Program-made: the position numbers and the translations under genes
Shown: one piece after another, positions 1 through 11,450 of the stretch
How positions within the stretch are numbered: the first letter of the stretch is position 1
How the letters are laid out: each line of letters begins with the position of its first letter
Assembly (NCBI GenBank): GCA_024195265.1
Contig: JAJLRJ010000013.1
Span: 815,403 to 879,402 of the forward strand
Direction: 5' to 3'
DNA: 64,000 nucleotides
From: Dendrophyllia cribrosa
Taxonomy: Eukaryota; Cnidaria; Anthozoa; Scleractinia; Dendrophylliidae
Notes under the pieces: model-generated
Seen by the model: only the letters and a program-made list of their open reading frames with translations
Told to the model about the DNA's origin: nothing
Database searches by the model: none

Positions 1-1403
1 GATCCTTTAGTACCTTGTAACTTTTGTAGGCACTCGTGGGCCTTCACAGCAACTTCGCGCGATCTCTGCTTTTGATAGTGAACTTTGGCAACAGCAGAGC
101 TGTGTTTTTGGTCTTCTGACAAAATTCTTTGCTCTTTGCTAGTGAGCAGGTTTAGGCTTTGCGTTTCGACAATTTGACGATAACGTGTGGGATGAACGTA
201 TTTTCCAATTGCGTCAAAGACCAATTTGCTCATGACGTCCCCCAATTTGCTGTGTTGGCCTCCATTTCTCGTGACCAAAACAAAGTCGCACTGGGGTTTT
301 AGCATGGGTCTTACGAAAGTGATGTACCCATCGAGTACTTGCATGCTTGTATCGGTCAGAATCAACGAGTCAAATCCGTACTTGCTGGCAGTCTTGAACG
401 TTTTCTGATCGATGAATCCTCCATTTTCCTTCGCTGCACTAACCATGTCGACTGTCAGATACTGATAAGTCATAGGGCGCGATCCTTTCACCTTAATGAA
501 AAGATACACGGCTACAAATTTTGTCGCAAATGTTAGGTCCGATGGGTTGACTTGCCCCGGACTGGTTTTACACATCTTGACGGTATTTTCGTAGCGCGGC
601 AAATGAAAGGTTACAACTTGCAACAATTCCTCCATCGTTGCCCAGTGCCCTCTTGCTTCTAGCGTTTCGATGTCTAGATCATGTGTCCACTGCAATCTCA
701 TCATTTTTGCCACTGTCTTGCGCGCTCTTTTCAGGTACAACTCTGTCGCGGATAATTTTCGAAGAACTGCATCTGATGCGCCATTAATTTTTCTGAAATC
801 GATTAATTCAGAAAGAGCATCTATGTAGCCCAATCGTCCACCATGGCCGAGCTTGCATTTTTCTTGCAGATAGTCAATGAACTTGAACAACAGATTTGGG
901 GAACACAGGCTGAAGTCCATCACCTCGAAGGTCAATTCATCCTCGTCTTCGCAGCAAAACTTGAGAAATTTAAAGCATCTATTCACAATCTGTTGAGCTG
1001 GACGATCTTTCTTGTAACCACCGCCACTTCCAGTCAACCAATTTGTGAATGTTTCACCAATTTGGTCAGAGACTGAAAATGAAGGAATTAATGCTCTGAC
1101 GGCTTGTTTTGCGGTTACGCGCGATGCGTCGACATCTTTGTCTGTTACCGGTAAGTTCTTTGGCACTTGCAACGAGCTTTTCGCTTCTTTCAGATCGGGT
1201 TTTTCGTCAAAATAGAAGAACCATCTATGCTTGTTATTCACATGTTTCCTGCAGCCACGTTGACTTTGAAATCCTTCGTGTTCACAAACTTGTATTGGAC
1301 AGTGATACATACGATATGTTTCGTCCTTTTCCAAGTGAAGTCGTTTTGGTTTGGGTGATGCTCCATCAATGTTCGACCATTCGACTTTGCACTTATTGCT
1401 CAT
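1..1403 (-). CDS. C2H2 finger plus tyrosine recombinase (Crypton-like), 3' end off the window
   Basis: Reading the minus strand from an ATG at 1403-1401 gives 467 codons with no stop up to base 1, so the protein continues beyond the window and no intron is needed. Residues 35-59 form a zinc finger (Cys35, Cys40, His54, His59). The C-terminal half looks like a tyrosine recombinase: box I Arg309 in a GSRPMTYQYL context, the HxxR box as HPTR at 404-407, a second His434 in EDQKHSS, and the candidate nucleophile Tyr443 in KVHYQK, exactly nine residues after that His as in phage-integrase-type recombinases. Such enzymes cut and rejoin DNA through a 3'-phosphotyrosine link. An intronless, finger-bearing recombinase fits a Crypton or related element; a domesticated gene is possible. 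No terminal repeats were found on the right side. The motifs are seen; the family name is inference. Confidence 0.75.
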   Translation of the reverse strand, partial: MSNKCKVEWSNIDGASPKPKRLHLEKDETYRMYHCPIQVCEHEGFQSQRGCRKHVNNKHRWFFYFDEKPDLKEAKSSLQVPKNLPVTDKDVDASRVTAKQAVRALIPSFSVSDQIGETFTNWLTGSGGGYKKDRPAQQIVNRCFKFLKFCCEDEDELTFEVMDFSLCSPNLLFKFIDYLQEKCKLGHGGRLGYIDALSELIDFRKINGASDAVLRKLSATELYLKRARKTVAKMMRLQWTHDLDIETLEARGHWATMEELLQVVTFHLPRYENTVKMCKTSPGQVNPSDLTFATKFVAVYLFIKVKGSRPMTYQYLTVDMVSAAKENGGFIDQKTFKTASKYGFDSLILTDTSMQVLDGYITFVRPMLKPQCDFVLVTRNGGQHSKLGDVMSKLVFDAIGKYVHPTRYRQIVETQSLNLLTSKEQRILSEDQKHSSAVAKVHYQKQRSREVAVKAHECLQKLQGTKG

Positions 1404-1700
1404 TTTTCCCGTTAAAGAATATTTCACCTTAGCAAAAACCAACCAAACTGTGGAACCGGTGACAAACAAAGGAACCGAGCTATTGCATGTTTCAACTTGC
1501 GACAACATGCCCTTGCTTGCACGCCCTTATTACTATTGTGCAAAATTCAAGACAGTGTGATGCAACCAAAATGGTGTTGAACTTGCCCAAGCAGGCCTGT
1601 GTGTGCCTTGAAATAATGTTTATATTAAAGCGCTGTCTTACAGTAAGAAAGAACAATTGTTCCTCTTAAGTATGAAAAGGAATAAGCTGTCCAAACAGGT
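1404..1700. other. 5' flank of the recombinase ORF
   Basis: The frame of the recombinase stays open for some codons upstream of its first ATG, so the true start could lie a little higher. Otherwise nothing recognisable. Confidence 0.3.
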
Positions 1701-1704
1701 ACAG

Positions 1705-2240
1705 TTACTGTTAGGAACACATGTTCCTAAATCACCAATTTGGGAACTATGTGTTCTATTCACAAGTAGGAATTCGGAACAAACCGGTACCTAAATTGTT
1801 CCTAAATTACCAAATTCGGAACAATGTGTTCCATTCACAGATGGGAATTCGGAACAAAACGGTACCTAAATTGTTCCTAAATAACCAATTTGGGAACGAT
1901 ATGTTCCATTCACAGATGGAACTTCGGAACAAAACAGTCCTAAATGGTTCCTGAATTACCAATTTGGGAACAATATGTTCCATTCACACATAGGAACTCG
2001 GAACAAGACGGTCCTAAATTGTTCCTAAATTACCAATTGGGGAACAATACGTTCCATTCACACATGGGAACTCGGAACAAAACAGTCCTAAATTGTTCCA
2101 GAATTACCAATATGGGAACAATATGTTCCACTCACACATGGAAACTCGGAACAAAACAGTCCTAAATTGTTCTTGAATTACCAATTTGGGAACAATGTGT
2201 TCCATTCACACATGGGAACTCGGAACAAAACGGTCTTGTT
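1705..2240. repeat. 75-bp minisatellite, about 7 copies
   Basis: The phrase GGAACTCGGAACAAAACGGT with small variants recurs about every 75 bp, alternating with TTGTTCCTAAATTACCAATT. The last units are more alike than the first, so the array decays toward the recombinase ORF. Short ORFs here are by-products of a period divisible by three. Confidence 0.85.
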
Positions 2241-2529
2241 TTAGCTTAGAATGAACGTTTTGTTCCTACTTTATAAAAACGTTGGTCCTCGTAAGGTCAA
2301 AAGGACCAAAATAATAAGGAACAATTGATCATAGGGGAACGTTCCTTAACAAATATCGGAACAGCCAACAAAACGGAAAATAAGTTTAAAAATGGGGAAA
2401 TGTTTTGACAAAAAAGCCAAGAAAGCGTATAAAAAACATTTAGGTAGGATGAAAGCACTCCACAAAATCTGGTAAAATTTATTGCCCTCTCAAGTAGGAA
2501 AACTTGGCATGAGAAAATTTTGGGAAACG

Positions 2530-2790
2530 TGATAGAAGAAGAAGAAGAAGAAGAAGGAGAAGAAGAAGAAGAAGAAGAAGAAGAAGAAGAAGGAGAAGAA
2601 GAAGAAGAAGAAGAAGAAGAAGGAAAAGAAGAAGAAGAAGAAGAAGAAGAAGGAGAAGAAGAAGAAGAAGAAGGAAAAGAAGAAGAAGAAAAAGAAGAAG
2701 AAGAAGAAGAAGAAGGAGAAGAAGAAGAAGAAGAAGAAGAAGAAGAAGGAGAAGAAGAAGAAGAAGAAGAAGAAGAAGGAAAAGAAGACG
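2530..2790. repeat. GAA/GGA trinucleotide microsatellite
   Basis: About 260 bp of GAA with interspersed GGA and AAA. It reads as poly-Glu on the plus strand and poly-Ser on the minus strand; neither is supported as a gene. It lies between the juxtamembrane exon of gene 1 and the recombinase. Confidence 0.95.
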
Positions 2791-3049
2791 CCATAGGATT
2801 TGGCTTTAATTATCTTCCACCCACATCCTTTTTTTATATGTGTTGGTCAAATTGTAAACCATGCCATAGTTCTTAGCAAACACAGTTTGTTTAAAACAGT
2901 ATAAACCTTTTTTCATGATAAACGGCGTCATAATTTGCTTTCAAATGGTTTTGCTTATGTTAGAAATGGCACTATTTAAAGCATAAAGTAATAACTTTTC
3001 TGTAGAGAAGGTTTTGCTGTTTTTTGGGTGTAAGTCGAGTCAGTATTAC

Positions 3050-6000
3050 CTTGAATAAACCACTTGTTTTGGCGTTCTCTGGTCTTCTCGCTTCCTTCTT
3101 CGTCTGCATGGAACAGAAACACGAAACTGATTAGTTCTCAATGATTCCTCAAAACAAACTGATTTATATATGAACCAGGCACTGAAACACTGGCTGACTA
3201 ACAAAATATGTGTTATATCTTACCTTTTGCAATAAAAGAACCCAGCTACAAGCAAGGCGATTATAAAAACTACTGCTACCACTGGAACGACAATAGCTAG
3301 CATATTCACACCTGTTAGAGAGGAATTCAATAAAATATTGATCAACAGAAAATCACGGGCAATCCTAAGAGGTAACGATTAGCACACAAAGATGTGTTGC
3401 GCATGGCACGTTTACAATTATTAATGTGAGAATAATGCGTTTCATTCTCATGAAGTAATTTAAAGTAATTTAAAGGGCTAATACATGACTTTACATCACG
3501 ACAACGTCCTACTCTCTTTGTCATCGGCGTCAAAATATTATTTTAAAAAATTTGTACTTAAACATTGAGTGTGAAAATGAAGTAAAAAATTGGCGTTCAT
3601 TACCTTTCCCTTCAGATTCTTTCCTTCGATTATTTTTCCCGCCTTTTTTTGAAGTTGGCTCTCCACTCGATGTTATCTTTTTCAACGTTTTGGGGGTAAC
3701 AGCTGGAGATGACGTCACTTCCGGCATTGGTGTAGTTGTAGTGGCAACAGTTGATACTAATTAGGAGATAACAGAAATGGTCTTTTCATATCATTATTGA
3801 ACTAACAGACGTCACTTGGCATATCAAGGAATCAATCGTAAACATAATTATAGTTTAAGCACGCAGGCGCATATTTTAAATTTCGTATTTTTGCATAGTT
3901 TAAAATAAATAACCCGGCTTGACTTTCAGACAATTAATTGCCCATGGCAGTAACGGAGTACATTTATTTTTTTTATTTCTTATATCTTTGGTGATGATTT
4001 TGCTGGTTATTTTTGCGTAACCGATGACACCAATGCGTTTTTTCAAATTATTTAAAAAGTTAAAGAAATGTGCTGAAACTGAGAAGAAGATGATTTCATA
4101 TTTCTTCTTACCTGGATAGTTATCTGCATTGTACGAGGCACTGAAGCCGGTGTAAGAGTCATTCTTATCTGATTTGAATATTACGAACATGTGGTTTGAC
4201 GAGGAATAAATTCCTTTCTTGGGGGGAGGGTGACCTCCGTAAAACACTCCTAACACCTCCCCTGTGGCATTCTCTCCATCATAGATGTATAAACTGTCCG
4301 TGTTATTCTCACTTTGCAAACTGAAGTTTGTGAATGTTAAGTGGATTAGTTGCGCTAAGCTGACCGTGATCCTCCAGGAGCAGTACTGTCCATCCGAGTA
4401 CTTTTGCGGATAGTTTGGTGAATGGAAAGTCCCGCTCAATCCAGTCAGAGTTTCATTACATTCTAAAAAGATAGAGGAATATGTGTTTTGGATAGAGGAA
4501 TATCGATTAAAGAAAGAGGAATACGGGTTTAGGGTAAGGGTTGTAATTCATTGTGTGTGGCAAAATAAAAAAATAAAAAAATAAAAAATAAGGGTTAGGC
4601 TAACCCTAACCCTAAAAACTTCTTGATACCTGTTGGTTGTTGTTGTTGTTGTTGTTGGTTGAACAAAGATAGTGCAGGCAGCTAAAGTTCTCGTGTCACA
4701 GACAAAGGCCTTAGTTTTAACTAGTTTTCAAAACCAATAAACTTGGTCAAAATAACAACATGGTGTTGTTTTTCATTTTGTGAGATATGCCGATTGAACT
4801 ATCAACGACCCGAGTTAACTTACAAAACTCTCAATGACAAATGAGGTATATGATACGAAGTGAATTATATTTGTGAACTGCGGATTGAGAATGCAAAGTG
4901 AAGAAATGATCCTCGCAGTTGTGTTTGCAATTTAAGTAATTGCAAAGAAGCAATATCTGGAAGTAAGTGCCCCTTGATTCAACGGCAACCGGTATTGTCT
5001 TAACGGTAAAATTCTCGGGTCCTTTGTCCCATATTTATTATCGTTAATATAGTATAAATTGCCTTCGAAATCTGAAACATAGCAAAAAGAAATATCACCC
5101 CCCCCCCCCCCCCCCCCCCAACATCCATATAATATTTATATAACTCCCATACCCACTGCAGTATAACCTAAGGAACATAGATCACAAGATCGAACTAAGG
5201 CTCCAACCGTTTTCGTTTTACTTACCGCGGTAGTAACAATAATATATCGTGGGATGCTTTTTCCCTGCCTCATACGGATATTTCCCTCTCGCTTTATCTG
5301 AATTTTGATTACGATCTTCCGTGTCATAATATATCCATTCCAAGCTCGCTGTCGCCCACTTGACCATCTGACATTTTGATGAGTTGTACGCCAGCAGGAA
5401 AAACGGAGTTTTAGTGGGTAGGAGGATGGGCTCGTTTTTGTCACCGTCAATTTTACAGCAAAACCGAATCTCTGTATTGTTGTCATATTTGCCACCAGGA
5501 AGTGTCCCTCCTTTGATAGTAAATGTTGTTTTGGTATCATCATCATCCCATTTGACAAAATCCTTTAACAAACCTGCAGGGCACACTTTCTTCTTATAAA
5601 TACAGTACTGACCTGGAGATAATAAAAGTTTCGATAAAGTTACGGGTTTAAGGTTGTTAAACAGAAAGGGACTCGAGTACGAGCGCGCACGAACTATACA
5701 TTTTCGTCAAAAGGAAATTAAAGGAAAGGAACTCGGGGATGAGACCCTACGTGCGTGCCACCCACTTTCGTTAAAACATCCCTGCGCCTTGTCCCAAGTA
5801 TTTAAACTGGCTCAAGTTTAAGGAATAATTCCGGGGACTTGCTTCTTCAAATTATGCTTGTCCCTTCCCTTGTTTATTGTTATTAAGAGTAGTCTCTGCG
5901 ACCAAACTAAGGAATCGAGATCAAGATCTCATCTTAAATTCTCTTGATTACCGGTAAGCATTTCCTATCAACATGCTGTGGACTAAACTATAGTAGTTTG

Positions 6001-6321
6001 TCGAGGTTCGGCGGCTGTAATTATATTTATGTTAACGAAAATGCTTACTTTATAAACGAGCAATGTATGTTTGTTATTCACCTGAAGGCCAAGTGGAATT
6101 GTTTATATCGCTTGTTCTAGTCTTCATACAGAATGATCTGTTTACTTTCTTGTTATCTACTTCTCCATCAAGATGAAATTTGGCCGACTTTAAGTTGTTT
6201 GAATTGTCACCATTCATGTCTTGAGATCTCCACCCAGTCTTCCATTGAAAGCCGTCTGCCCAAGGACATCCGGATGTAGGTTTAGGTATCCCGTATGTAC
6301 CAGATGGCCAGCCAATGCAGT
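3050..6321 (-). CDS. Gene 1: ApeC-CUB-transmembrane receptor (both ends incomplete)
   Basis: Six exons join in frame: ApeC part 1 (6082-6321), ApeC part 2 (5226-5612), CUB (4112-4462), Thr/Ser/Lys stalk (3604-3756), transmembrane (3224-3311) and basic juxtamembrane (3050-3103). All borders are AG/GT and phases match. The ApeC domain shows WPSGTYGIPKP, GCPW, FCMKT, QYCIY, WDDDD, FCCKIDG, KCQMVKW and a final YYCYYRG with eight cysteines. The CUB exon starts CNETLTG and has HSPNYPQKY. This predicts a type I membrane protein exposing ApeC and CUB. ApeC is associated in other invertebrates with bacterial-surface binding; ligand binding here is inference. No signal-peptide exon was found above 6321, and no cytoplasmic exon below 3050, where the microsatellite and recombinase now lie. 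It may continue left of the window or be truncated. Confidence 0.8.
3224..3311 (-). CDS. Gene 1 transmembrane exon
   Basis: Encodes a hydrophobic helix (MLAIVVPVVAVVFIIALLVA) ended by FFYCKR, a stop-transfer signal. The next exon at 3050-3103 adds a run of Arg/Lys and ends with a tyrosine (QVVYSR). Gene 3 has a nearly identical pair at 52264-52351 and 51992-52045. Confidence 0.85.
4588..4612. repeat. Short TTAGGG-like tract
   Basis: AGGGTTAGGCTAACCCTAAC-type inverted telomere-like motif in the intron between ApeC and CUB of gene 1. The matching intron of gene 2 has a longer version at 22098-22140. Confidence 0.6.
5098..5119. repeat. Poly-C tract
   Basis: About 20 consecutive C in the intron of gene 1; the paralogous place near 22478-22514 has a CCCCA repeat. 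Confidence 0.9.
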
Positions 6322-6788
6322 CTGCAAATATTCCATCAGGGCGCTTAACATTTGTCAGAACCCCAGGGGCGGGGACTTTGATATCCTGAAAAAGGACGGG
6401 GGCAAGGGGGAGGGGGGAAATGACATGGGTGAGAAGGGTGCTCGTTGTACCTTTAAGGGGTCAAAATGTGTAGATTAAGATTGGAACCGCTTAGGGTGCT
6501 GCATGCTGAAATCTAAGATGACCACTGTTAGAATTATCGCGGTACCTTTTAGGGTATTGAGCCGAAAAATATGACAGAATATGTCTCGTGTTGTTACATA
6601 TATTTGAGCCACGCCTATCACAAAATTCTGGTACCTGTTAGGGTCTGGCCGGCCACTGTTGTCGATTCAAAGCTTAAAGCCTAATTATCAAACCAAACAA
6701 TGGAGTGCTCTCATTATGTAGTAGATAAAATGTGAGCGGGAGATCATATTTTATTTTATTTTATTTTCGCCATTGTAAACGCCCATAC

Positions 6789-6832
<44 letters not shown>

Positions 6833-7400
6833 GAGTAGAGATCTGTATGAAAAGTTAATGAATACTAATTAGCAGAGGAAGGGTTTGTATCAAAAGTTAA
6901 TTCTACTGTTTAATAATTCATCAACTCAGTTGATTTGTATTGGGGTTTACAAAGGTATACATGTGACTCAAATACTGCCTATTTATTGGTCATAACTGTT
7001 ATGAATTATTCATGAATTTTACACGTTTTTTTAACAAATAGAAGAAGCTTGCTCGCAGTGTAAACAGCCCCTTAGTCTGGTATTCTACTTTGTAGCATAA
7101 AATGTTTGCAGGAGTTTTATTTCGCGGATTGGCGTTTTTTTGTGTTGCATGCGGGAACAATTTTTTTGCGGTTAGAGATGAATGAAATTTCTCCCGGGAA
7201 CTATTAAATCAGTTGCTACTTTTATTACTTGTTAAGTTACGTACGCCCTTTATATAGCTACCTAGAGACATTTCAATGAGTTCTATGAAATCGTTAAAGG
7301 TGATACAGTACTGCCCTTAAGGACAGACGAAACTACAAAATGAAACACACCACGCCACGCTCAAGAAAAAACTGTTATTTCTATGCCACGACCTGTAATA
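6322..7400. other. Spacer upstream of gene 1, no gene seen
   Basis: Should contain the first exon of gene 1, but no signal peptide could be recognised. Most of it matches 24960-25660 in copy B, including a motif GGTACCTTTTAGGGTATTGA. Confidence 0.4.
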
Positions 7401-7404
7401 GACA

Positions 7405-8640
7405 AACTAACCTCCGAGTTAGGATTCGAGTTGGATTTTCGAGTTAGGATTTCGATCGAGTTGGATTTCGAGTTGGAATTTTCGAGTTAGGATTTCGAGT
7501 TGGATTTTCGAGTAACAGTGCTGGAAATAACAGTCGGTCATCGGACATTGTCCGACCAAAATCCAAAAATGTCCGACCAATTTTAAATTATGTTCGGACA
7601 TGGTGACCGAGCACAAAAATTACTTAGCATTGGCCTTAAATGTCTTGTTAACTCATCATGAAAATACATATTTGCTGTTAGTAAAAACTGCCGGGTTTTG
7701 TGTTTCGAAACCGAAACTCGAGTCTTGCTTAAAGACATTAATTGTGTTCATTCCTTGCTTAAGGAAAGGACTCAAGAATTCACTAGCATCCGTGAGATTT
7801 ACAAGACAGCACTGACTATGCTGCAGATTATCTGTTGGATGCCAAATCAAACGCTATTACAAAGCAACGGAGGTTTATCCTAGCTCCACAGAGACACACT
7901 ACTCAGCTACAGAACTAACTTAGGGGCATAAAATTATTGCAAGAATTCACGATTTCACTGCAGTGGAATTATATATAGAATACGGCTTTTTGAAAGTCGG
8001 ATCTAAGATGCCTATATCCGTGATGCCGGAAAAACTTCCTCTCAAGTCTTGCACGACGCAGACTTTAGACATTAAATCACGGCCTGAGAAATTTAACGAT
8101 CCTCAGGCACTTTCAAAGCGATAACAAACTTTAGCCGATAAGTATTTATCTTGCAACAAAAGTAAGCCAAAGAAACCACAATGTATGCCAATAGAGCTAG
8201 CACCGAATAGCGGCATAAAGACTGAATAAGAGATCAAAAGGTTTATATCATCGAAGAGAACAAATTCTCAGTTAACTGTGATCTAAAGGAGCAATCCTCT
8301 CTGAAGTCTTACTGGGAAAGTTTTATACTTTAGGCTTTTGAAATACTTTTTGCGATGAGTGGAAGTTGTGTTTAGCCTGTCCTTTTTTATACCACTAACA
8401 AGATTGCCGTTACCGATCTGCCATCCTCGTTCTCCTCCATCTTGAAAAGACCTCAAGACGATGTGCAACACCGCTGACAAAGTACGTTGTGTAAAACCAC
8501 TGAAAATTTATTGGAAACCCCGCCAAAAAATCCTAACTCGAAAATGCAACTCAAAAATCCAACTCGAAATCCAACTCGAAATCCTAACTCAGTAAATAGG
8601 CAACCTCAGAACATGTCCCCTCTATTAACTATGCTCAGAA
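7405..8640. mobile_element. Copy A-specific inverted-repeat insertion
   Basis: Copy B runs straight through this site (near 26918), while copy A holds about 1.2 kb bordered by inverted arms built of the words GAGTTAGGATTTCGAGTTGGAT (left, 7415-7515) and their complement (right, 8526-8595). Coding content is not convincing. Probably a non-autonomous DNA element. Confidence 0.6.
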
Positions 8641-8823
8641 TGAGAATATTCTATTTGTTTACGAGAATGTAAAATTTGAATTGCAAAAAGTAACAATCGG
8701 TCTGAAGATGCTTTGTTTGACTGAACGGAGTAAATTTTTGCGGAGTATTATTCAGTGAGAGTTTTTTTTTTCTGTGGGAACATTTTTGCGGATCGAGTGC
8801 AATCCTTAAAATCCGCAAAAATT

Positions 8824-9091
8824 TCATGGTACACGGTTAAGTTATGAACCTTCAAATAGCTATGTTACGTATTATGAATCAGTACTACTATCATGGTACA
8901 CGGTTAAGTTATGAACCTTCAAATAGCTATGTTACGTATTATGAATCAGTACTACTATCATGGTACACGGTTAAGTTATGAACCTTCAAATAGCTATGTT
9001 ACGTATCATGAATCAGTACTACTATCATGGTACACGGTTAAGTTATGAACCTTCAAATAGCTATGTTACGTATCATGAATCAGTACTACTA
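8824..9091. repeat. 67-bp tandem repeat, 4 copies
   Basis: Units begin TCATGGTACACGGTTAAGTT at 8824, 8891, 8958 and 9025 and are almost identical. Copy B has only one unit (27098-27170), so the expansion came after the segmental duplication. Confidence 0.95.
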
Positions 9092-10069
9092 TCATACAAG
9101 TATTTTTGAGATCTCTTTTTCAGTATGCCGTTTGCACTCGTTTTTTATATTTTTTGTTTATTTATCATGCTTTATTTATATTTTATATGTTATCGAGGTA
9201 TGTTAATTGATTAAATAGCCCGATTACAGCGTTAAGGTCAGTGTGAAAGTAATCGGACACTGCTGTACGTAATAGTAAGTGATGTCCGATTATTTCGGGA
9301 ATTTATTTTATGAAACATTAAATTTTCTACCATGATCGCCGATTAAAGCCACGGATAGATTTAGCTCATAGATTTATATCATGTCAAGGTTTAGGAACTC
9401 TAACTTCCGACCGGGACTTCCGATAACAGCTTCCAGTTATCGATAAATCCTAGAAAATTTCAACACAGGGTCACTACATCATGATCGAACAGACATTTAT
9501 GTCACACAGTTCCGAACAAATATTCAAACACCTTCAACACGGTCCAACATTTGAGAGAACAAAGAAAAGTTGGAGCGATATTGAATCAAAATTTAGACCA
9601 AGTTGAATCAGTGACGGTTTCAACACACTTTCGATTTCAACAACAATCAACACGTTTCAACATTGCATGTCATCATTCCTTCACTACGTAAAATATTGGT
9701 TCAACCAAATGATGAACTTATGTTAAATATTTAACCCGTTTAAACGGATCATTCAAGAAGAAAACCTTATAAGTTATAATTTTCATTATTTATGATTGGA
9801 AATTTTACCTGTTGAAACGAGATGAAAGTGATTACATATTTCTGTGATATTTCCTTCTCGAGCCGTACAAAATCGATATCACATACATACCTGATGTTTC
9901 TAAACGAAACACAAGGATTATCAGGCATACAGTTTCCCACATGAACATCTCGCCCTTTCTTGAAGGTTACATTAATTCTTGATCAAAACAGTCAGTTACT
10001 TCCTCATAACGTGCGTTACTATTCTAGATATATATCAACGGAGAATGTCATGTACGCGAATAAGAAGGC

Positions 10070-10071
10070 GT

Positions 10072-10106
<35 letters not shown>
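10070..10106. repeat. Poly-G tract
   Basis: A run of about 30 G with a single interruption; the duplicate copy has a similar run at 30083-30106. Such tracts may form G-quadruplexes and are prone to assembly error. Confidence 0.9.
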
Positions 10107-10107
<1 letters not shown>

Positions 10108-10591
10108 GGGGTATAGTCAAAATGTTAGAGACTGAAATTTTTTTAGGTCCTAATTCGAGGTACGGGACTGACAAAACTGTTTGTTCCATCTGTTGTGCAA
10201 ACCAACTTGAACAAATTGCCCCCTCCTCACCCCCCCCCCCCTCCTCCCCCCTCCCCATCCAATATCGTTTAAGACTGAGACTGCTGACCCATACAAATCC
10301 TGTGATACCAAATCAACATCGTAAGAGGTAACAGTTATATAATGGTGTTTGAGGTTTTTTTTAAGACAATAGAGAAATGTGAGTGTAGTTTCAGTATCGG
10401 TGTCAACTAGTTTTGTCAGAGGTTGTAGCATTCTAAATGACAAACATATGTTACTACATATAAAAAGTGACTAGATGTTTCTGCCACTATTATAACTTAA
10501 CTTTTAAATAATAAAAATAACAGATCACTTTTATAGCGCCGGCCTATACAATACACTTCTAGGCGCTTTACAATCAGCTAAAGATAAGTAC

Positions 10592-11450
10592 TACAGTGGA
10601 ACCTCCATGTGCGACCACCTCTCCTAAGCGATCACCTCTGCTAAGCGACCACTTTACCAAAATACCAAACTTCTTCCAGTCATATCACTATAGTCCAAAC
10701 CTCTCCTACGCGATCACCTCTCATAAGCGACCACCTCTTCTAAGCGACCACTTTACTAAAATACCAAATTTCTCCCAGTCAAATCACTATACTCCAAACC
10801 TCTCCTAAGCGACCACCTCTCATAAGCGACCACCTCTTCTAAGCGACCACTTTACCAAAATACCAAATTTCTCCCAGTCAAATCACTATAGTCCAAACCT
10901 CTCCTAAGCGACCACCTCTTCTAAGCGACCACTTTTCCAAAATACCAAATTTCTTCCAGTCAAATCACTATAGTCCAAACCTCTCCTAAGCGATCACCTC
11001 TTCTAAGCGACCGCTTTACCAAAATACCAAAATTCTTCCAGTCATATCACTATAGTCCAAACCTCTCCTAAGCGACCACCTCTCCTAAGCGACCACTTTA
11101 CCAAAATACCAAATTTCTTCCAGTCAAATCACTATAGTCCAAATCTCTCCTAAGCGACCACTTTACCAAAATACCAAATTTCTTCCAGTCAAATCATTAT
11201 TGTCCAAACCTCTCCTAAGCGACCAAGTCTCCTAAGCGACCGCTTTACCAAAATACCAAATTTCGTCCAGTCAAATCACTATAGTCCAAACCTCTCGTAA
11301 GCGAACACGACCACTTTCTTACCTCTGGTAAACGACCACTCGCCCATATTTCGATGTCACGGCAGACGCAAATTGAATAATGCGTTACAGTACAAGTTCA
11401 ATAAAACGAAACTTTTGGGTGGTCGCTTAATTATGGGAGTTCAAAACTGT
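10592..11450. mobile_element. Element with internal AAGCGACCAC tandem repeats
   Basis: Left end ACAGTGGAACCTCCATGTGC and right end GGGAGTTCAAAACTGT are imperfect inverted ends. The interior holds roughly nine 60-110 bp units built on CTAAGCGACCAC and CCAGTCAAATCACTATAGTC. A related copy lies at 30373-31583 and a fragment near 61695-61770. Confidence 0.7.

Noticed and set aside
2297..2876. Long poly-Glu (plus) and poly-Ser (minus) ORFs
   Set aside because: Both come from a GAA trinucleotide run; no flanking domain or splice structure supports a gene.
10019..10331. Gly-rich and Pro-rich ORFs
   Set aside because: Created by a poly-G tract and a poly-C tract; copy B does not preserve them.
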